This document shows, piece after piece, positions 1-8,494 of a DNA stretch of 58,646 bases. Location: IMG/VR virus record IMGVR_UViG_3300028873_000026, positions 1 through 58,646 of that record; one strand, 5' to 3'. This stretch comes from a virus. A program made the position numbers and the translations under genes. The notes under the pieces are model-generated. The model searched no databases, was not told the DNA's origin, and saw only the letters and a program-made list of their open reading frames with translations. The stretch's first letter is position 1; every line of letters starts with the position of its first letter.

Positions 1-2027
1 CCCATTTCGCCCACCCAGATCGGGGCAATGCCCTGCTCGTAGATGTAGCCCCAGTGCTTGTGGATCTCAGTGTAGATCCCGGCCGGGTAACCAGTGACAG
101 GCGAGCTATCGGTCGACAACCAAGCCTGCGAACCGACGCTCTGACCATACTCATGGGGCGAATAGACGACTTTGTGCGGCACTGAGAGCGTGATCGGATT
201 GTTGGCGACATCCATGAGCTGGCCACCCCACCAGGTATTGTCGTTGTCGTAGGTGACACCATTGGACGTGCCCGTGAAGGCGCCAACGCCCTCCACGAAG
301 ATGAGCCAGGCAGGAGCAGCAGCGAGGATTGCGTTGCCCAGAGGCTCGACAAGGGCTTTCCATTCGAGCCAGGTGTAGACGTAGGGCTCGTTATGCACGT
401 CGGCGCCGACAACGCAGGTGTTCGCAGCGTATCGAGTGGCCAAGAGCACCCAGTCTGCCTGCCATTGCGTCGTGGAATAGGGAGCAACGATGCCTGTGTC
501 AGTTCCAGCGCCTGCCGAGCAACGGTGATGATCGAGCACGACGTACATCGAGTTCGCTTGACACCAAGCGATGATCAGATCGTAGATCTGAAGCGAGGTT
601 TGCCCGACAAATTCGGGGTTCAGCGTGGCGTCGAAAGCCGTGCCCGGAGGAGTCCGACCGGGAGAGCAAGTGTCTCCTGAGAACGCCAAGCGAATGCAGT
701 TGAAGCCCATCGTCTTCATCTGGGAGAGCATGTCGGTGTAGCGACGGATCCAGTTCCCATGAGGAATGTAATTCGTGCTCTCGCCACCGAACCAATTGAC
801 GCTCTTCAGGCGCACTTTGTTGCCGCTGGAGTCGACGAACTGGTTTCCGGAGATCGAAAGCCTGGACAGGGGAGCCGATCCACTCGCCACAGCTGTGCCT
901 GTGAGGGCCACAGTATTCGGGCTGGAAGCCGCATTCGAGACGATCGACAGAGCCCCGGTGCGAGATCCTGCAACCGTAGGCGTGAAGCGAACCGTGACCG
1001 TGACGCTGCCACCTGCCGGAATGGTGATCGGCGTCGTCAGAGTGGCTGCAATCCCGACAGTTTCGCTGCCCAGAGCGATCGTCAGCGGCAAGGGACCAGC
1101 CGTGATCGAGACCGGGGAGCCGACGCTTGCAGCGCCCAGCCCCAAAGACAAAACCAGCGGCGGAGCCGTGATCGAATTCGGGAAAGTGACGACGATGCCA
1201 CCTTCGCTGATCGTCAGAGCGAGAGGCCCAGCCAAAATGCTCGGAGGAATGGGCGTGACGACGAGAGTTTCCGAACCAAGGGAAACACTCAGCGAGAGGG
1301 GGGCAGCCGTGACAACAGGGGGCACACGCACAGTTGCCGCACCCAAGCTCGTCGAGAGCGAAAGGGGGCCAGAAGTGATGCTTGGACCGCTCGAAGCGCC
1401 CAAAACCTCGACAACAGCAGCCGCTGTGTAGTTGTAAGCGGCGCTCGACGAGATCGAAACCGTTGCGCCAGAACTTACACTCGCCTGCGAGTAGACATTG
1501 CCCAGGTTGTTTGTGGCTGTGGTGTTGGATTCGAGCAGCGTGGGAGCGGGCGAGCCCGAACCAGTGACGCCAGGAGCCTGACAGCTCGCCGCCAGTCCAA
1601 TGAAGGTGCTGTTGGCTCCAGCGGCCGTGATCGAGGCGCTTCCCGAGGGAGTTCCGGAGACCACAATGCTGGAATTGCCCAGCATCGAGCTTTGCGTGCC
1701 GGTGAGCCCGACGACATAGCAACAACCCGAGTCAGCATAGTTCGTCGACGACGAGATCAGGAGGGTGCCCGCACCTGGCGTATATCCGCGGAACGACCAA
1801 GCCCAGAGCGTCCCGGCCGAAGTCTGAGCCGGAACCGTATTTTGGCCAATAAGCGTGCCAGTCACGCCACCATAAGTGGCGACCGGGACGAACGAAGTAC
1901 CCGTAGCCGAGAAGAAGAAAACGATCAGGCCATCTGTGCCAGTCGAGTCATAGGAATTCGATGAAGCGAGCGGATAAGCGCCCGTCCAGGGAAAATAAGC
2001 CTCACTGACGACAGAGGGTGCGGTCAT
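1..2027 (-). CDS. Tail spike with GH5 cellulase-like domain (3' end missing)
   Basis: The minus-strand frame is open from an ATG at 2027 (GAGG eight bases upstream) to the window edge, so the C-terminus is missing. About 220 N-terminal residues resemble a virion-attachment region. Five related repeats of 22-25 residues follow, each starting like xGPLxLxxxLG (about 1050-1385). Next comes an Ig-like segment with VRFTPTVAG, then a glycoside hydrolase family 5 domain: NWFGGES, GFNCIRLAF, VVLDHHRC, VHNEPY with the acid/base Glu, SPHEYG, and WVGEMG with the nucleophile Glu next to the left edge. GH5 enzymes cut beta-1,4-glucans and related polymers, so the likely role is degrading host exopolysaccharide during adsorption. 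The domain call is firm; the substrate is inferred. Confidence 0.85.
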   Translation of the reverse strand, partial: MTAPSVVSEAYFPWTGAYPLASSNSYDSTGTDGLIVFFFSATGTSFVPVATYGGVTGTLIGQNTVPAQTSAGTLWAWSFRGYTPGAGTLLISSSTNYADSGCCYVVGLTGTQSSMLGNSSIVVSGTPSGSASITAAGANSTFIGLAASCQAPGVTGSGSPAPTLLESNTTATNNLGNVYSQASVSSGATVSISSSAAYNYTAAAVVEVLGASSGPSITSGPLSLSTSLGAATVRVPPVVTAAPLSLSVSLGSETLVVTPIPPSILAGPLALTISEGGIVVTFPNSITAPPLVLSLGLGAASVGSPVSITAGPLPLTIALGSETVGIAATLTTPITIPAGGSVTVTVRFTPTVAGSRTGALSIVSNAASSPNTVALTGTAVASGSAPLSRLSISGNQFVDSSGNKVRLKSVNWFGGESTNYIPHGNWIRRYTDMLSQMKTMGFNCIRLAFSGDTCSPGRTPPGTAFDATLNPEFVGQTSLQIYDLIIAWCQANSMYVVLDHHRCSAGAGTDTGIVAPYSTTQWQADWVLLATRYAANTCVVGADVHNEPYVYTWLEWKALVEPLGNAILAAAPAWLIFVEGVGAFTGTSNGVTYDNDNTWWGGQLMDVANNPITLSVPHKVVYSPHEYGQSVGSQAWLSTDSSPVTGYPAGIYTEIHKHWGYIYEQGIAPIWVGEM

Positions 2028-2037
2028 TGACTCAGCC

Positions 2038-2454
2038 TCAATCCGTCAGAACGGCGCCGGACCAGTTGAGCGTGATGTTCTGCCCGGTGGGAGTGGCCGG
2101 AAGACCCGTCGCCGTGTCGATGTAACCGATCAGCGTCGAGGTGCTGGGCGTGCCCGTGTCGATGTAGAGGATGATCGCATCGACCTTGAGGGAACCAGAA
2201 ATGGCCACCGAGGGGAACACGACAGAAGCCGCAGTGAGCGCCTGGGAAGCGACCGCCAGCGAACTGAGAGCGACAGCCGGAACGAAGATGGAGCCCGAAG
2301 CGATGTCCGACAGGTTCGCATGAGCAGCATTGTAAGTATAGTTCGTCGAACCCGACGTCACCGTGACGCCGATCGCCTTGATGGTCACCGTCGCAAGGTT
2401 GATGCCCGGCGAGAGGAGCTTGGTTCGAAAACTCGGGTAAACTGCATTAGCCAT
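2038..2454 (-). CDS. Small virion-type protein, unknown function
   Basis: 138 residues, with ATG start and GAGGG upstream. The composition is rich in Ser, Thr, Ala and Val and looks beta-stranded, without a signal peptide, membrane segment or catalytic motif. It lies directly upstream of the GH5 spike on the same strand, 10 bases away, in a run of short structural genes. A head-decoration or tail-appendage role is plausible from position only. Confidence 0.7.
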   Translation of the reverse strand: MANAVYPSFRTKLLSPGINLATVTIKAIGVTVTSGSTNYTYNAAHANLSDIASGSIFVPAVALSSLAVASQALTAASVVFPSVAISGSLKVDAIILYIDTGTPSTSTLIGYIDTATGLPATPTGQNITLNWSGAVLTD

Positions 2455-2457
2455 CGT

Positions 2458-2811
2458 TCAGTCCCTCGCGATGTAAGTGACCGAGAAGTCACCAGTGGCT
2501 GTAAGTGAAGAAAGGATGAGATCCACGGTGCCGGAATTGGTCACCGTGAAGGTCATGTCGAAGGTGCTACCGACTGCAAGCGAGGTGAAAGTCAGCGTGG
2601 TGCCGCTCAGCTCGAGTGTTGCACTCGAAATGGTCTCAAGCGTCCCATCGGACACTGAAATATCCAGGCTCGTCCCGCTTATCGTCTGCAAAAACGCATC
2701 AGCGACGCTCAACCCGAAAATCAAGTTCGGGATGATCACGCGACTGGAGTGGTTCTTCAGCGGATTGAGCTGAAGGAACGTCGCAAACGGAACGAAGGCG
2801 AGGATTCCCAC
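2458..2811 (-). CDS. Ig-like/ASH-type domain protein
   Basis: 117 residues from a GTG start. The second half reads LTFTSLAVGSTFDMTFTV, then NSGTVDLILSS. This is the pattern of choice-of-anchor or ASH-like beta-sandwich domains common in phage surface proteins. It is four bases from both neighbours and clearly belongs to the same transcript. The upstream Shine-Dalgarno sequence is weak, so a nearby alternative start is possible. Likely a virion surface or assembly protein. Confidence 0.65.
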   Translation of the reverse strand: MGILAFVPFATFLQLNPLKNHSSRVIIPNLIFGLSVADAFLQTISGTSLDISVSDGTLETISSATLELSGTTLTFTSLAVGSTFDMTFTVTNSGTVDLILSSLTATGDFSVTYIARD

Positions 2812-2814
2812 GAC

Positions 2815-3045
2815 TTAGTGAGGCGTCAGAGCGGCAACCTGTGCCTGAAGCGCTGCAACCTGCGTCTGGAGCGTCGTCACCTGGGTCGCCAGCGTGATGA
2901 TCGCTTCCATATTGGTGACGACGTAGGCGATGTTCTCAAGATTGTCGTGGACACACTTCACGGTCCAGAACGCAGTGCCGATCTGCTTGTCCACAAGCGG
3001 GGCAAAGTTCGAGCCGTAGTAGTCCAGCGTGCATCGGCATCCCAT
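2815..3045 (-). CDS. Small coiled-coil protein
   Basis: 76 residues from the ATG at 3045, which overlaps the TAA of the upstream gene (TAATG) and has GGAGG nine bases before it. An ATG at 3054 sits directly against that GGAGG and is less likely. The C-terminal 30 residues carry heptad repeats (VTTLQTQVAALQAQVAAL), a predicted trimeric or dimeric coiled coil. The N-terminal half contains CRCTLDYYG. No function recognised; its position suggests a virion or chaperone role. Confidence 0.65.
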   Translation of the reverse strand: MGCRCTLDYYGSNFAPLVDKQIGTAFWTVKCVHDNLENIAYVVTNMEAIITLATQVTTLQTQVAALQAQVAALTPH

Positions 3046-3758
3046 TATCGCCATCCTCCTCTTCCAAATCGAAGGTTTGACTGGGAGATGCTCGAATTCA
3101 CGAGATCCCGATCGACGACCTCAGTACAAAACGCCTCGTAAGTCGCCATGAACTCTTGGGACTTAGCCGTGCTGGGCACAGTATTTATATGGCTAAAGAC
3201 CTTGTAGGCGATGTACGAAGTCAGCGCCCCAAGCAATACATCGGGAATCCAAATGTTTTCATCCAATTCGCCTTGAATTTTATCATGGCGTTGCTGGTAG
3301 CGAACATTGAGAACGCGACCATGGATGGGATTTGGAACCTGCAAAACGTGTGCTTGGGGCGTGAAAACCGAGAAACGCTCGCTTTCATCATTCAAAGGCA
3401 GCTCAAGAGCGTCTTCACTGTTGAAAACCGACAAAATCTTGATAATTCCGCCCGTAAAAGGCTCATCCGGCAGGTCCAGGATGTATCGGACACGCTCATT
3501 GTCTTGCCCAACTCCAGGGACGAAAGTCACGGCAAACGGTGGAATCAGGTGATAAAACGTCACCGAGTCGAACATTTGCACGAGAATGTCGTTTTCCTTC
3601 AAAACGAACCTGGAATAGAGCTTCAGCAGCGCTTCGTTGAGGTAATTGACGATCCTGGGCTGAGCAGACGCAATGATCCCGCCATTTCCCTCGGCCGAGA
3701 TCGAAAGGTTCTGCAACTCGTCATACGAGAGCATTTCAAAGAGTTCAGCAAGCGTCAC
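3045..3758 (-). CDS. N4 gp67-like neck/virion protein
   Basis: 237 residues from a GTG start with GAGG upstream. Its position directly downstream of the large terminase, its size and its opening (LAELFEMLSYDELQNL) match the gp67 group of N4-like phages, a virion protein linked to the head-tail connector region. The C-terminus is basic and ends FGRGGWR. There are no enzymatic motifs. The assignment rests on synteny and general resemblance. Confidence 0.7.
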   Translation of the reverse strand: MTLAELFEMLSYDELQNLSISAEGNGGIIASAQPRIVNYLNEALLKLYSRFVLKENDILVQMFDSVTFYHLIPPFAVTFVPGVGQDNERVRYILDLPDEPFTGGIIKILSVFNSEDALELPLNDESERFSVFTPQAHVLQVPNPIHGRVLNVRYQQRHDKIQGELDENIWIPDVLLGALTSYIAYKVFSHINTVPSTAKSQEFMATYEAFCTEVVDRDLVNSSISQSNLRFGRGGWR

Positions 3759-3764
3759 GATGCC

Positions 3765-5354
3765 TCACACAACGTAAGAGGATAAGCGATTGGTGTCCGC
3801 TTCCGGTGTGTCTTCGTCGTAAGGTCCCTCAGAAGAACTTGAAGAAGCAGTTCCTTCGGATGGTTTCCACGGCGTCAGATACCCAAGCATCGAGATCGTA
3901 TCTAGGCAATCATCTTTGCCCTTCAGGCCATTCTTAGTCGCCAATTTAATCTGCTGCAAGAAATGACCCATGATCACGGTGAGTTTCATCTCCTCGGGCC
4001 ACCACATGCGAGATGATTTGAACCAAGGAACGACCATATTGAACCTGGAGAGCTTATCCACGACCGGTCGAATGCCTGCTTCACCTGATTTTTCACTCGA
4101 AGCGAACGAAAACCAGATGTTCCGGTTCATCATCTCTTGTTGGAGGAGCTTAATGTAGGCCTGCTGCTGGCCAGTGACCTCGATGCCCACCTGTTGCGGG
4201 TGATATTCGCTCACAAGCCGGAACAGGTCATTGAAGGTGATGTCGATTGTCTGCCGAGCACAGACTCCATCCACCCAGAACCATTGTCCGTTGGAGTTGT
4301 AGGCCCACACAGCGATGACAGAGAAGTCCGCAGTCTGTTTTTTCGAGGTCGAGAAGTCCGTGGTGATGTAGAAGTTGAAGTTCCCCTTCATCTCAAGGAG
4401 CTTCGATCGGTTGTACCACTTGATCTCGTCGTCTTGAACGAGCCTCTCTTCGTCTGAGGTGATCCTCAGCATCAGTTCCTGGTAGAATCCAGCGAGCTTC
4501 CCCGTCTTGACCGCCATGTCATATTGATCTTTGACGTACTGGAACGTGAAACGGTCCTCCCAAGCCCCGGAGAACTCCTCCTCAGTGCAGGGAAAACGTT
4601 CACAGACCGGCCAGACATTCACATCCCATGCGCCAGACTCGACGGCTTCAATGAGAATGTCGTCTTTGGTGAAGGGAGTGCCGTTGAAGATGACTTTGCG
4701 GCGGGTCGGATCAAGAGCGTGGTTCACTCCCTTATAGACAGTGTCCTTGATGGCCTCCATCTGGACCCTGGACTTGGAGTCGTCGTCACTCACAAGGTCA
4801 TCGAGCACGGCAAGAGGAGGCCGCTTCCCGAAAATCTTCGTTCCGCGGAGGCCTGTCTTGGCGCCGAACATCTTTACGCCGAGTCGATTGCCCTCTTTGG
4901 CTCGAAACTCGAGGTAGTTGTCCGTGAAGTGGGCTTCAGGGATCCAGTATTGCAGGAAAGGGCTGGATTCGTAGCGAAACTCGATGTTCTTTCGAGCGCT
5001 CTTGACGCCGTTCTCCATCGAGTCGGAGACGTAGATCATCCCCTCGATCTTCCCGAAGTTCGGCAGGTAACCATAGAAAGCCAGGAAGAGAACGAAATAC
5101 TCCATGAACAGCGTCGTTTTCGCTGCTCCACGGAAACAGAGGTTCGCCACATAGGGGCTGGGCTCGACGAGCTTGTCGAGCATCTTCAAATGAACAGGGG
5201 GAGTCTTGTGGCTTTCGCCTTCGGCGCCGTTCACGAGCTTGATGAAATTCATGAAGGTGAGGGCGAACTCAGACGGCACATAGTCCGACGAATTCAGAGC
5301 CTGATAATTGACGCCATCGAGCCAAATATCGAGTTCTTGCTTGAGGAGTTCCAT
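3765..5354 (-). CDS. Terminase large subunit (N4 gp68-like)
   Basis: 529 residues. The packaging ATPase has a degenerate Walker A (FRGAAKTT, about 74-81), as seen in this terminase group, and a Walker B (LAVLDDL, about 181-187). The C-terminal RNase H-like nuclease has an Asp in TTDFSTSKKQTADFS (about 331-345), then GIEVTG and a late acidic motif KDDCLDTISML. The protein cuts concatemers and drives DNA into the prohead. The last 30 residues are an acidic Ser/Glu-rich tail. ATG start; the upstream stop and this start overlap (TAATG). Confidence 0.93.
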   Translation of the reverse strand: MELLKQELDIWLDGVNYQALNSSDYVPSEFALTFMNFIKLVNGAEGESHKTPPVHLKMLDKLVEPSPYVANLCFRGAAKTTLFMEYFVLFLAFYGYLPNFGKIEGMIYVSDSMENGVKSARKNIEFRYESSPFLQYWIPEAHFTDNYLEFRAKEGNRLGVKMFGAKTGLRGTKIFGKRPPLAVLDDLVSDDDSKSRVQMEAIKDTVYKGVNHALDPTRRKVIFNGTPFTKDDILIEAVESGAWDVNVWPVCERFPCTEEEFSGAWEDRFTFQYVKDQYDMAVKTGKLAGFYQELMLRITSDEERLVQDDEIKWYNRSKLLEMKGNFNFYITTDFSTSKKQTADFSVIAVWAYNSNGQWFWVDGVCARQTIDITFNDLFRLVSEYHPQQVGIEVTGQQQAYIKLLQQEMMNRNIWFSFASSEKSGEAGIRPVVDKLSRFNMVVPWFKSSRMWWPEEMKLTVIMGHFLQQIKLATKNGLKGKDDCLDTISMLGYLTPWKPSEGTASSSSSEGPYDEDTPEADTNRLSSYVV

Positions 5355-6052
5355 TATTTTGGAACCAGTGAGGGACTAGGATTCGGGGTGACATCGATCA
5401 GCTTCTGACTGGCGATCTCCCGAGGAGAAGTTCCCCCTTCGATGGCTGCCCGCTGATTTCGGGCCAGATCGGTGAGGAGCTGCCGCATCTCGGACATTCC
5501 CGAACTCTCAGCGACCGTGAAATTGATGGTGTTCGCCATCTCTTTTGGCTTCGCCAAATGGGTGAGCACCGAATTCGCAGCAGCCGTTCGAGCCACAGCC
5601 GGGAGGGTGTCGTCCTCCATGATCTCGACCTGGGTGTTGATCGCCTTCTGGTAGACGTCCTGGTTCAGGATCCAGATCGGAACGAGGCTCTGCTCCATGA
5701 CAAGGTTCACGAGCTTGCCCCGGTGGAACGCTGAGACGTAAGCCGCAATGTCTTTGCCCGAAGTGCCCTTGGCCAAGAGATTGGCGTGGCGCTGGGGGAA
5801 AGTCCGGAAATAGGCATCCTGGTTCGAGTAGCCCATGTGCTTGAAGCTCACGTAGGCGACCGCGTGCAGGTAGTCTTCCGTCTTAAATTTCCCCTCTTGG
5901 AGCACCCTCGAATACGAGATGAAATTCTCGCGGATGCTCTCAGCCACCAAGGGATCTGCCGACAGGTTGTTCACCTGGTCCGTGAAAGCCTGGGTAGCGG
6001 CACTCCTCAAATTAGTGGGGAGCGCTTTTTCGATCATCTCGCGCGTGAGCAT
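5354..6052 (-). CDS. N4 gp69-like protein, probable terminase partner
   Basis: 232 residues. The ATG at 6052 overlaps the stop of the upstream gene (TGATG); a TTG one codon earlier is less likely. The protein is largely helical (for example DYLHAVAYVSFKHMGYSNQDAYFRTF is split over two helices). It directly precedes the large terminase, where N4-like phages carry gp69. A small-terminase or terminase-associated role is inferred from synteny; no DNA-binding motif is obvious. Confidence 0.7.
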   Translation of the reverse strand: MLTREMIEKALPTNLRSAATQAFTDQVNNLSADPLVAESIRENFISYSRVLQEGKFKTEDYLHAVAYVSFKHMGYSNQDAYFRTFPQRHANLLAKGTSGKDIAAYVSAFHRGKLVNLVMEQSLVPIWILNQDVYQKAINTQVEIMEDDTLPAVARTAAANSVLTHLAKPKEMANTINFTVAESSGMSEMRQLLTDLARNQRAAIEGGTSPREIASQKLIDVTPNPSPSLVPK

Positions 6053-6249
6053 CAAGCACAGTCCGGTTCGTTGGGGGTCGTCGGCTCGACCGGCTTCAGT
6101 TCGGGGTTGTGGCGAAACTCCCCAGAATGCCCGATCGCCTTCGACCAGGTGCTCATCGAGAGCACTTCAGTCTTGCCTCCCAGATGCACGCGGATGAAGT
6201 TTCCGCAGGTGGACTTCTCGATTCGAAAGAGGGGGCCGGTGGTCTGCAT
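6052..6249 (-). CDS. Small hypothetical protein
   Basis: 65 residues from an ATG overlapping the stop of the Tad2-like gene (TGATG), with the next gene starting in its own stop. It starts MQTTGPLFRIEKSTCGNFIR and ends in a Pro-rich tail (ELKPVEPTTPNEPDCA). The longer in-frame opening towards 6519 is Arg/Ser-rich low-quality sequence overlapping the Tad2 gene, so the short form is preferred. Function unknown. Confidence 0.6.
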   Translation of the reverse strand: MQTTGPLFRIEKSTCGNFIRVHLGGKTEVLSMSTWSKAIGHSGEFRHNPELKPVEPTTPNEPDCA

Positions 6250-6512
6250 CAGAGCACCACCAGCCAGTCGTCGGCCAGAATGTCCGTCTGCGACGCGAGC
6301 CAGAGAACGAGATTGTGGTCCGCCGTCTTCATGAAGATGTAGGGGAGCGTCATCTTCGAGTGAGCATCGGGAACCTGGAGTTCCAGCCACATGCCCTTTC
6401 CATTCCAGCCGGTGCGAGCGACTCGGCTGCCGAGCTTCAGGTAGGAGATCGCTTCGCCGAAACCGAGAGTCAGAGCCAGTTCGCCCTGCGTTTCCTTCAC
6501 ATGCTTGTTCAT
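6249..6512 (-). CDS. tad2: DUF2829 protein, Tad2-type anti-Thoeris inhibitor
   Basis: 87 residues. The whole protein matches the DUF2829 consensus: FGEAISYLKLGSRVARTGW, NGKGMWLELQ, LPYIFMKTAD and WLASQTDILADDWLVV. The DUF2829 family includes Tad2, a tetrameric phage protein that binds and sequesters the cyclic ADP-ribose-type signal made by Thoeris ThsB, so ThsA is not activated. Family membership is clear; activity against a particular Thoeris variant is inferred. It is translationally coupled to both neighbours and lies in the late strand beside packaging genes, not in the early region. Confidence 0.9.
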   Translation of the reverse strand: MNKHVKETQGELALTLGFGEAISYLKLGSRVARTGWNGKGMWLELQVPDAHSKMTLPYIFMKTADHNLVLWLASQTDILADDWLVVL

Positions 6513-7090
6513 TCGCCACCCACCATTTGCTGAAAGATGTGAGAAAGCCGGCTCATGGCTCGGCCATAGAATTCGTCGATCGAGTAGTTGTTGGCGATGT
6601 CCGTCGTCTGGACGCCTTCCAACTTGATGTGCGTGCGACTGTCGCCTTTGAACGAGCAGCCACGACCCTCAGCATAAAGTCTGACCAGCTGGCACTTGCT
6701 TGCACCGACCGATCGCAGGATAGGCTGGGCCTCCGAGGCGAAACCAGAGTCCGAGATGATAAAAGCCCGACCTGAGGTGTTCTGCATCCGATCAAGAAGG
6801 AGTCGACCGAAGACCTCATCCCCATGAGTCGGCTTCATGTACCGCTCACTTACCTCGATGTAGGCTTCCCTCGGACTCAACCCGAGGAAGACATCGCAGG
6901 GAGTCTCTTTGACTGTCTCGAACGCATGGTGAGGAAGGTCCGGTCGTCCATAAAGAGCATGAGTGCGCTCTTTGAGTATCTCGCTGAACTTGACTTGTCG
7001 GAAACCCGGAAATTTCCGGACGACATATTCAGCGAGCGTGTCTTTCCCACTGCTGGGAGGACCATTAACAAAGACGACCGGACGCATCAT
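6509..7090 (-). CDS. Deoxynucleoside monophosphate kinase-like P-loop kinase
   Basis: 193 residues with an N-terminal P-loop, NGPPSSGKDT (about 9-18), followed by a lid-type arrangement (ERTHALYGRP, FLGLSPREAYIEVSERYMKP, FIISDSGF). This is the layout of phage dNMP kinases, which phosphorylate dNMPs to dNDPs to feed DNA synthesis. The ATG at 7090 has GGAG nine bases upstream. It overlaps the Tad2 gene by four bases. It complements the dCTP deaminase and ThyX encoded elsewhere in the window. Confidence 0.8.
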   Translation of the reverse strand: MMRPVVFVNGPPSSGKDTLAEYVVRKFPGFRQVKFSEILKERTHALYGRPDLPHHAFETVKETPCDVFLGLSPREAYIEVSERYMKPTHGDEVFGRLLLDRMQNTSGRAFIISDSGFASEAQPILRSVGASKCQLVRLYAEGRGCSFKGDSRTHIKLEGVQTTDIANNYSIDEFYGRAMSRLSHIFQQMVGGE

Positions 7091-7095
7091 CGCAC

Positions 7096-7416
7096 TTAGC
7101 TCCGCATGTAGGCGTTGGAATGCGGGTCAACAACCAGGGGAGAAGCAGCCGCTGCCGCCTTCGCCTGTCCAACCTGGTACGGCATCCACTCGCAGTAGAT
7201 CTCGCCCGGATTGGGCTTGTCTTCATCCTGCAAGAGCTTCACCGAAGTCTGATTCGAGGCGACGCCGTTCGCATCGAAGAAGGCGAGGTTCACCATCGTG
7301 TCGCTATGCACGTAGGCGATGATCGCAGCCATGGGCGCTCCGCCCGTGGGTGCAATGAGAGTGTTCTTCGGGTCCGGGTAGTACCAGACGATTCGGCCGA
7401 CCGAGGGCTTGATCAA
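7096..7416 (-). CDS. Hypothetical protein of a widespread phage family
   Basis: 106 residues from a TTG start overlapping the previous stop (TTGA). It opens KPSVGRIVWYYPDP and has GGAPMAAIIAYVHSD, an aromatic-rich middle (IYCEWMPYQVGQ) and an Ala-rich tail. This pattern is common in short phage proteins placed next to gp49-type genes, with no known function. No membrane segment or catalytic motif is visible. Confidence 0.7.
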   Translation of the reverse strand: MIKPSVGRIVWYYPDPKNTLIAPTGGAPMAAIIAYVHSDTMVNLAFFDANGVASNQTSVKLLQDEDKPNPGEIYCEWMPYQVGQAKAAAAASPLVVDPHSNAYMRS

Positions 7417-7664
7417 GAGATCTTCTCCGCAATCCCCGAAGCAGCATCCGTGACGGCGCCGGAAACAGCAGCGCCCGTGGCGACGACATCCGCCTGAAGA
7501 GTGTTCTGGGCCACTTTGCTGCGGCTCATGAACGCTGCCCGCAGCCGGGTCTCAGCAGTCAAGAGCTCGTCTTTGAGTCCGGCGACGATCGTGTTGTGGA
7601 AGAACGCGCCGACTGCGATCACGCAGAACAGCAGGATCACCAACATATAGAGTGCGAATTCCAT
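7413..7664 (-). CDS. Small membrane-anchored protein
   Basis: 83 residues. The ATG at 7664 overlaps the stop of the upstream gene (TGATG); a GTG one codon earlier is possible. One N-terminal transmembrane helix (about 4-24, LYMLVILLFCVIAVGAFF) is followed by an amphipathic region and an Ala/Val-rich C-terminus. A lysis role (holin or i-spanin) is conceivable from the topology, but no partner is visible. Confidence 0.65.
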   Translation of the reverse strand: MEFALYMLVILLFCVIAVGAFFHNTIVAGLKDELLTAETRLRAAFMSRSKVAQNTLQADVVATGAAVSGAVTDAASGIAEKIS

Positions 7665-8017
7665 CACGCTTCCCCTTCATTGAGCTCGTTCTTCAACACG
7701 AAGCCGAGCAGCGGCCAGATCTTGTTGACCGCATCAGTCTTGGCGAGACGATCGCCAATATCCTTCTGGTAGTTCGCGGGATCGGCGCAGGCGCTCTGGC
7801 CAGTCACCGTGAAACCGTTCTGAAGGACGAGCACACAGAAAGTGAGCAGCTCCAGATTCTTGGCCTTGCCCTGCATCCGGGCAGTGGTCTTTTGCGTGGC
7901 TCGAACGCCATCCGCAGCCGTGAAGAAATAACAGAAGAGGATGCTGTCCTCGACGTCCTTCAGAGTAACCCTCTTAGCAACTGCCCGCTCTTCTAACTCA
8001 TCCTCAGTAATATCCAT
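7664..8017 (-). CDS. N4 gp49 / Sf6 gp66 family protein
   Basis: 117 residues from the ATG at 8017, which has GGGG ten bases upstream; the ATG at 8026 lies directly on that GGGG. The family signature is plain: YFFTAADGV, then LLTFCVLVLQNGFTVTGQSA and IWPLLGFVLKNEL, as in the phage gp49/gp66 family of unknown function. It is the first gene of the minus-strand block and faces the early region across a gene-poor divergent spacer. Confidence 0.85.
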   Translation of the reverse strand: MDITEDELEERAVAKRVTLKDVEDSILFCYFFTAADGVRATQKTTARMQGKAKNLELLTFCVLVLQNGFTVTGQSACADPANYQKDIGDRLAKTDAVNKIWPLLGFVLKNELNEGEA

Positions 8018-8026
8018 GTAAAGCAT

Positions 8027-8494
8027 TCCCCGTTGCTTTGATATTTACCCTTTAGGGCATCTATAGCAACCGGTCAAAGAGATTTGAGACTTGACGTGAA
8101 GCCCGATTTATCCAAATATAACTTTGCGTGGCGCCTAGAGCGTGGCGAAGTACATGGCGACCCTAGCGGATAGTGGGGACATAACTTCCGCAGGCAGCGG
8201 TCTCGACCTCCTGCCAGGTAACACTCTGCCAAGGGTGTTCTTGGTTCAGAGCCTGAGCTGCCCATCTAGAAGAGACGAGGGGCCTGGCCGCTTCTCGTCT
8301 CTTTTCATTTGCACTCATTGCTAACTTATGTTGTAAGTCTGTTTCGTTGGGCACTGACACGGCGAACCTCGGCCAGGGGACAAGCCAAAGCAGCGTTGCA
8401 GCAGAGGCTGATGGACTAGCTCCGTCCCCCCAGCATGGTGGAAAGCCATGCGGTGCCTTCCTCACTTCGAAGCTTTTGAACCAGGAAGACCACC
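8027..8494. other. Divergent gene-free spacer between late and early blocks
   Basis: About 470 bases with no convincing gene. It lies where N4-like genomes carry their terminal repeat and the junction of late and early transcription. It contains a rho-independent-type terminator (8270-8305) and several small inverted repeats (TCAAA-GAGA-TTTGA near 8078). An imperfect AACACTC/GGGTGTT hairpin lies near 8219. The opening reading frames here are low-complexity shadows. A short transcript ending at the terminator is possible but not demonstrated. Confidence 0.5.
8270..8305 (+). terminator. Rho-independent-type terminator
   Basis: The stem AAGAGACGAG pairs with CTCGTCTCTT around a 14-base loop that itself contains GGCC repeats, and a short T run follows. 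It would stop a rightward transcript coming from about 8.1 kb, before the first recognisable early gene. Confidence 0.6.

Noticed and set aside
499-1725. Long minus-strand frame of about 400 residues
   Set aside because: It is a shadow of the GH5 spike gene, with Arg/His/Cys-rich composition and no protein-like pattern.
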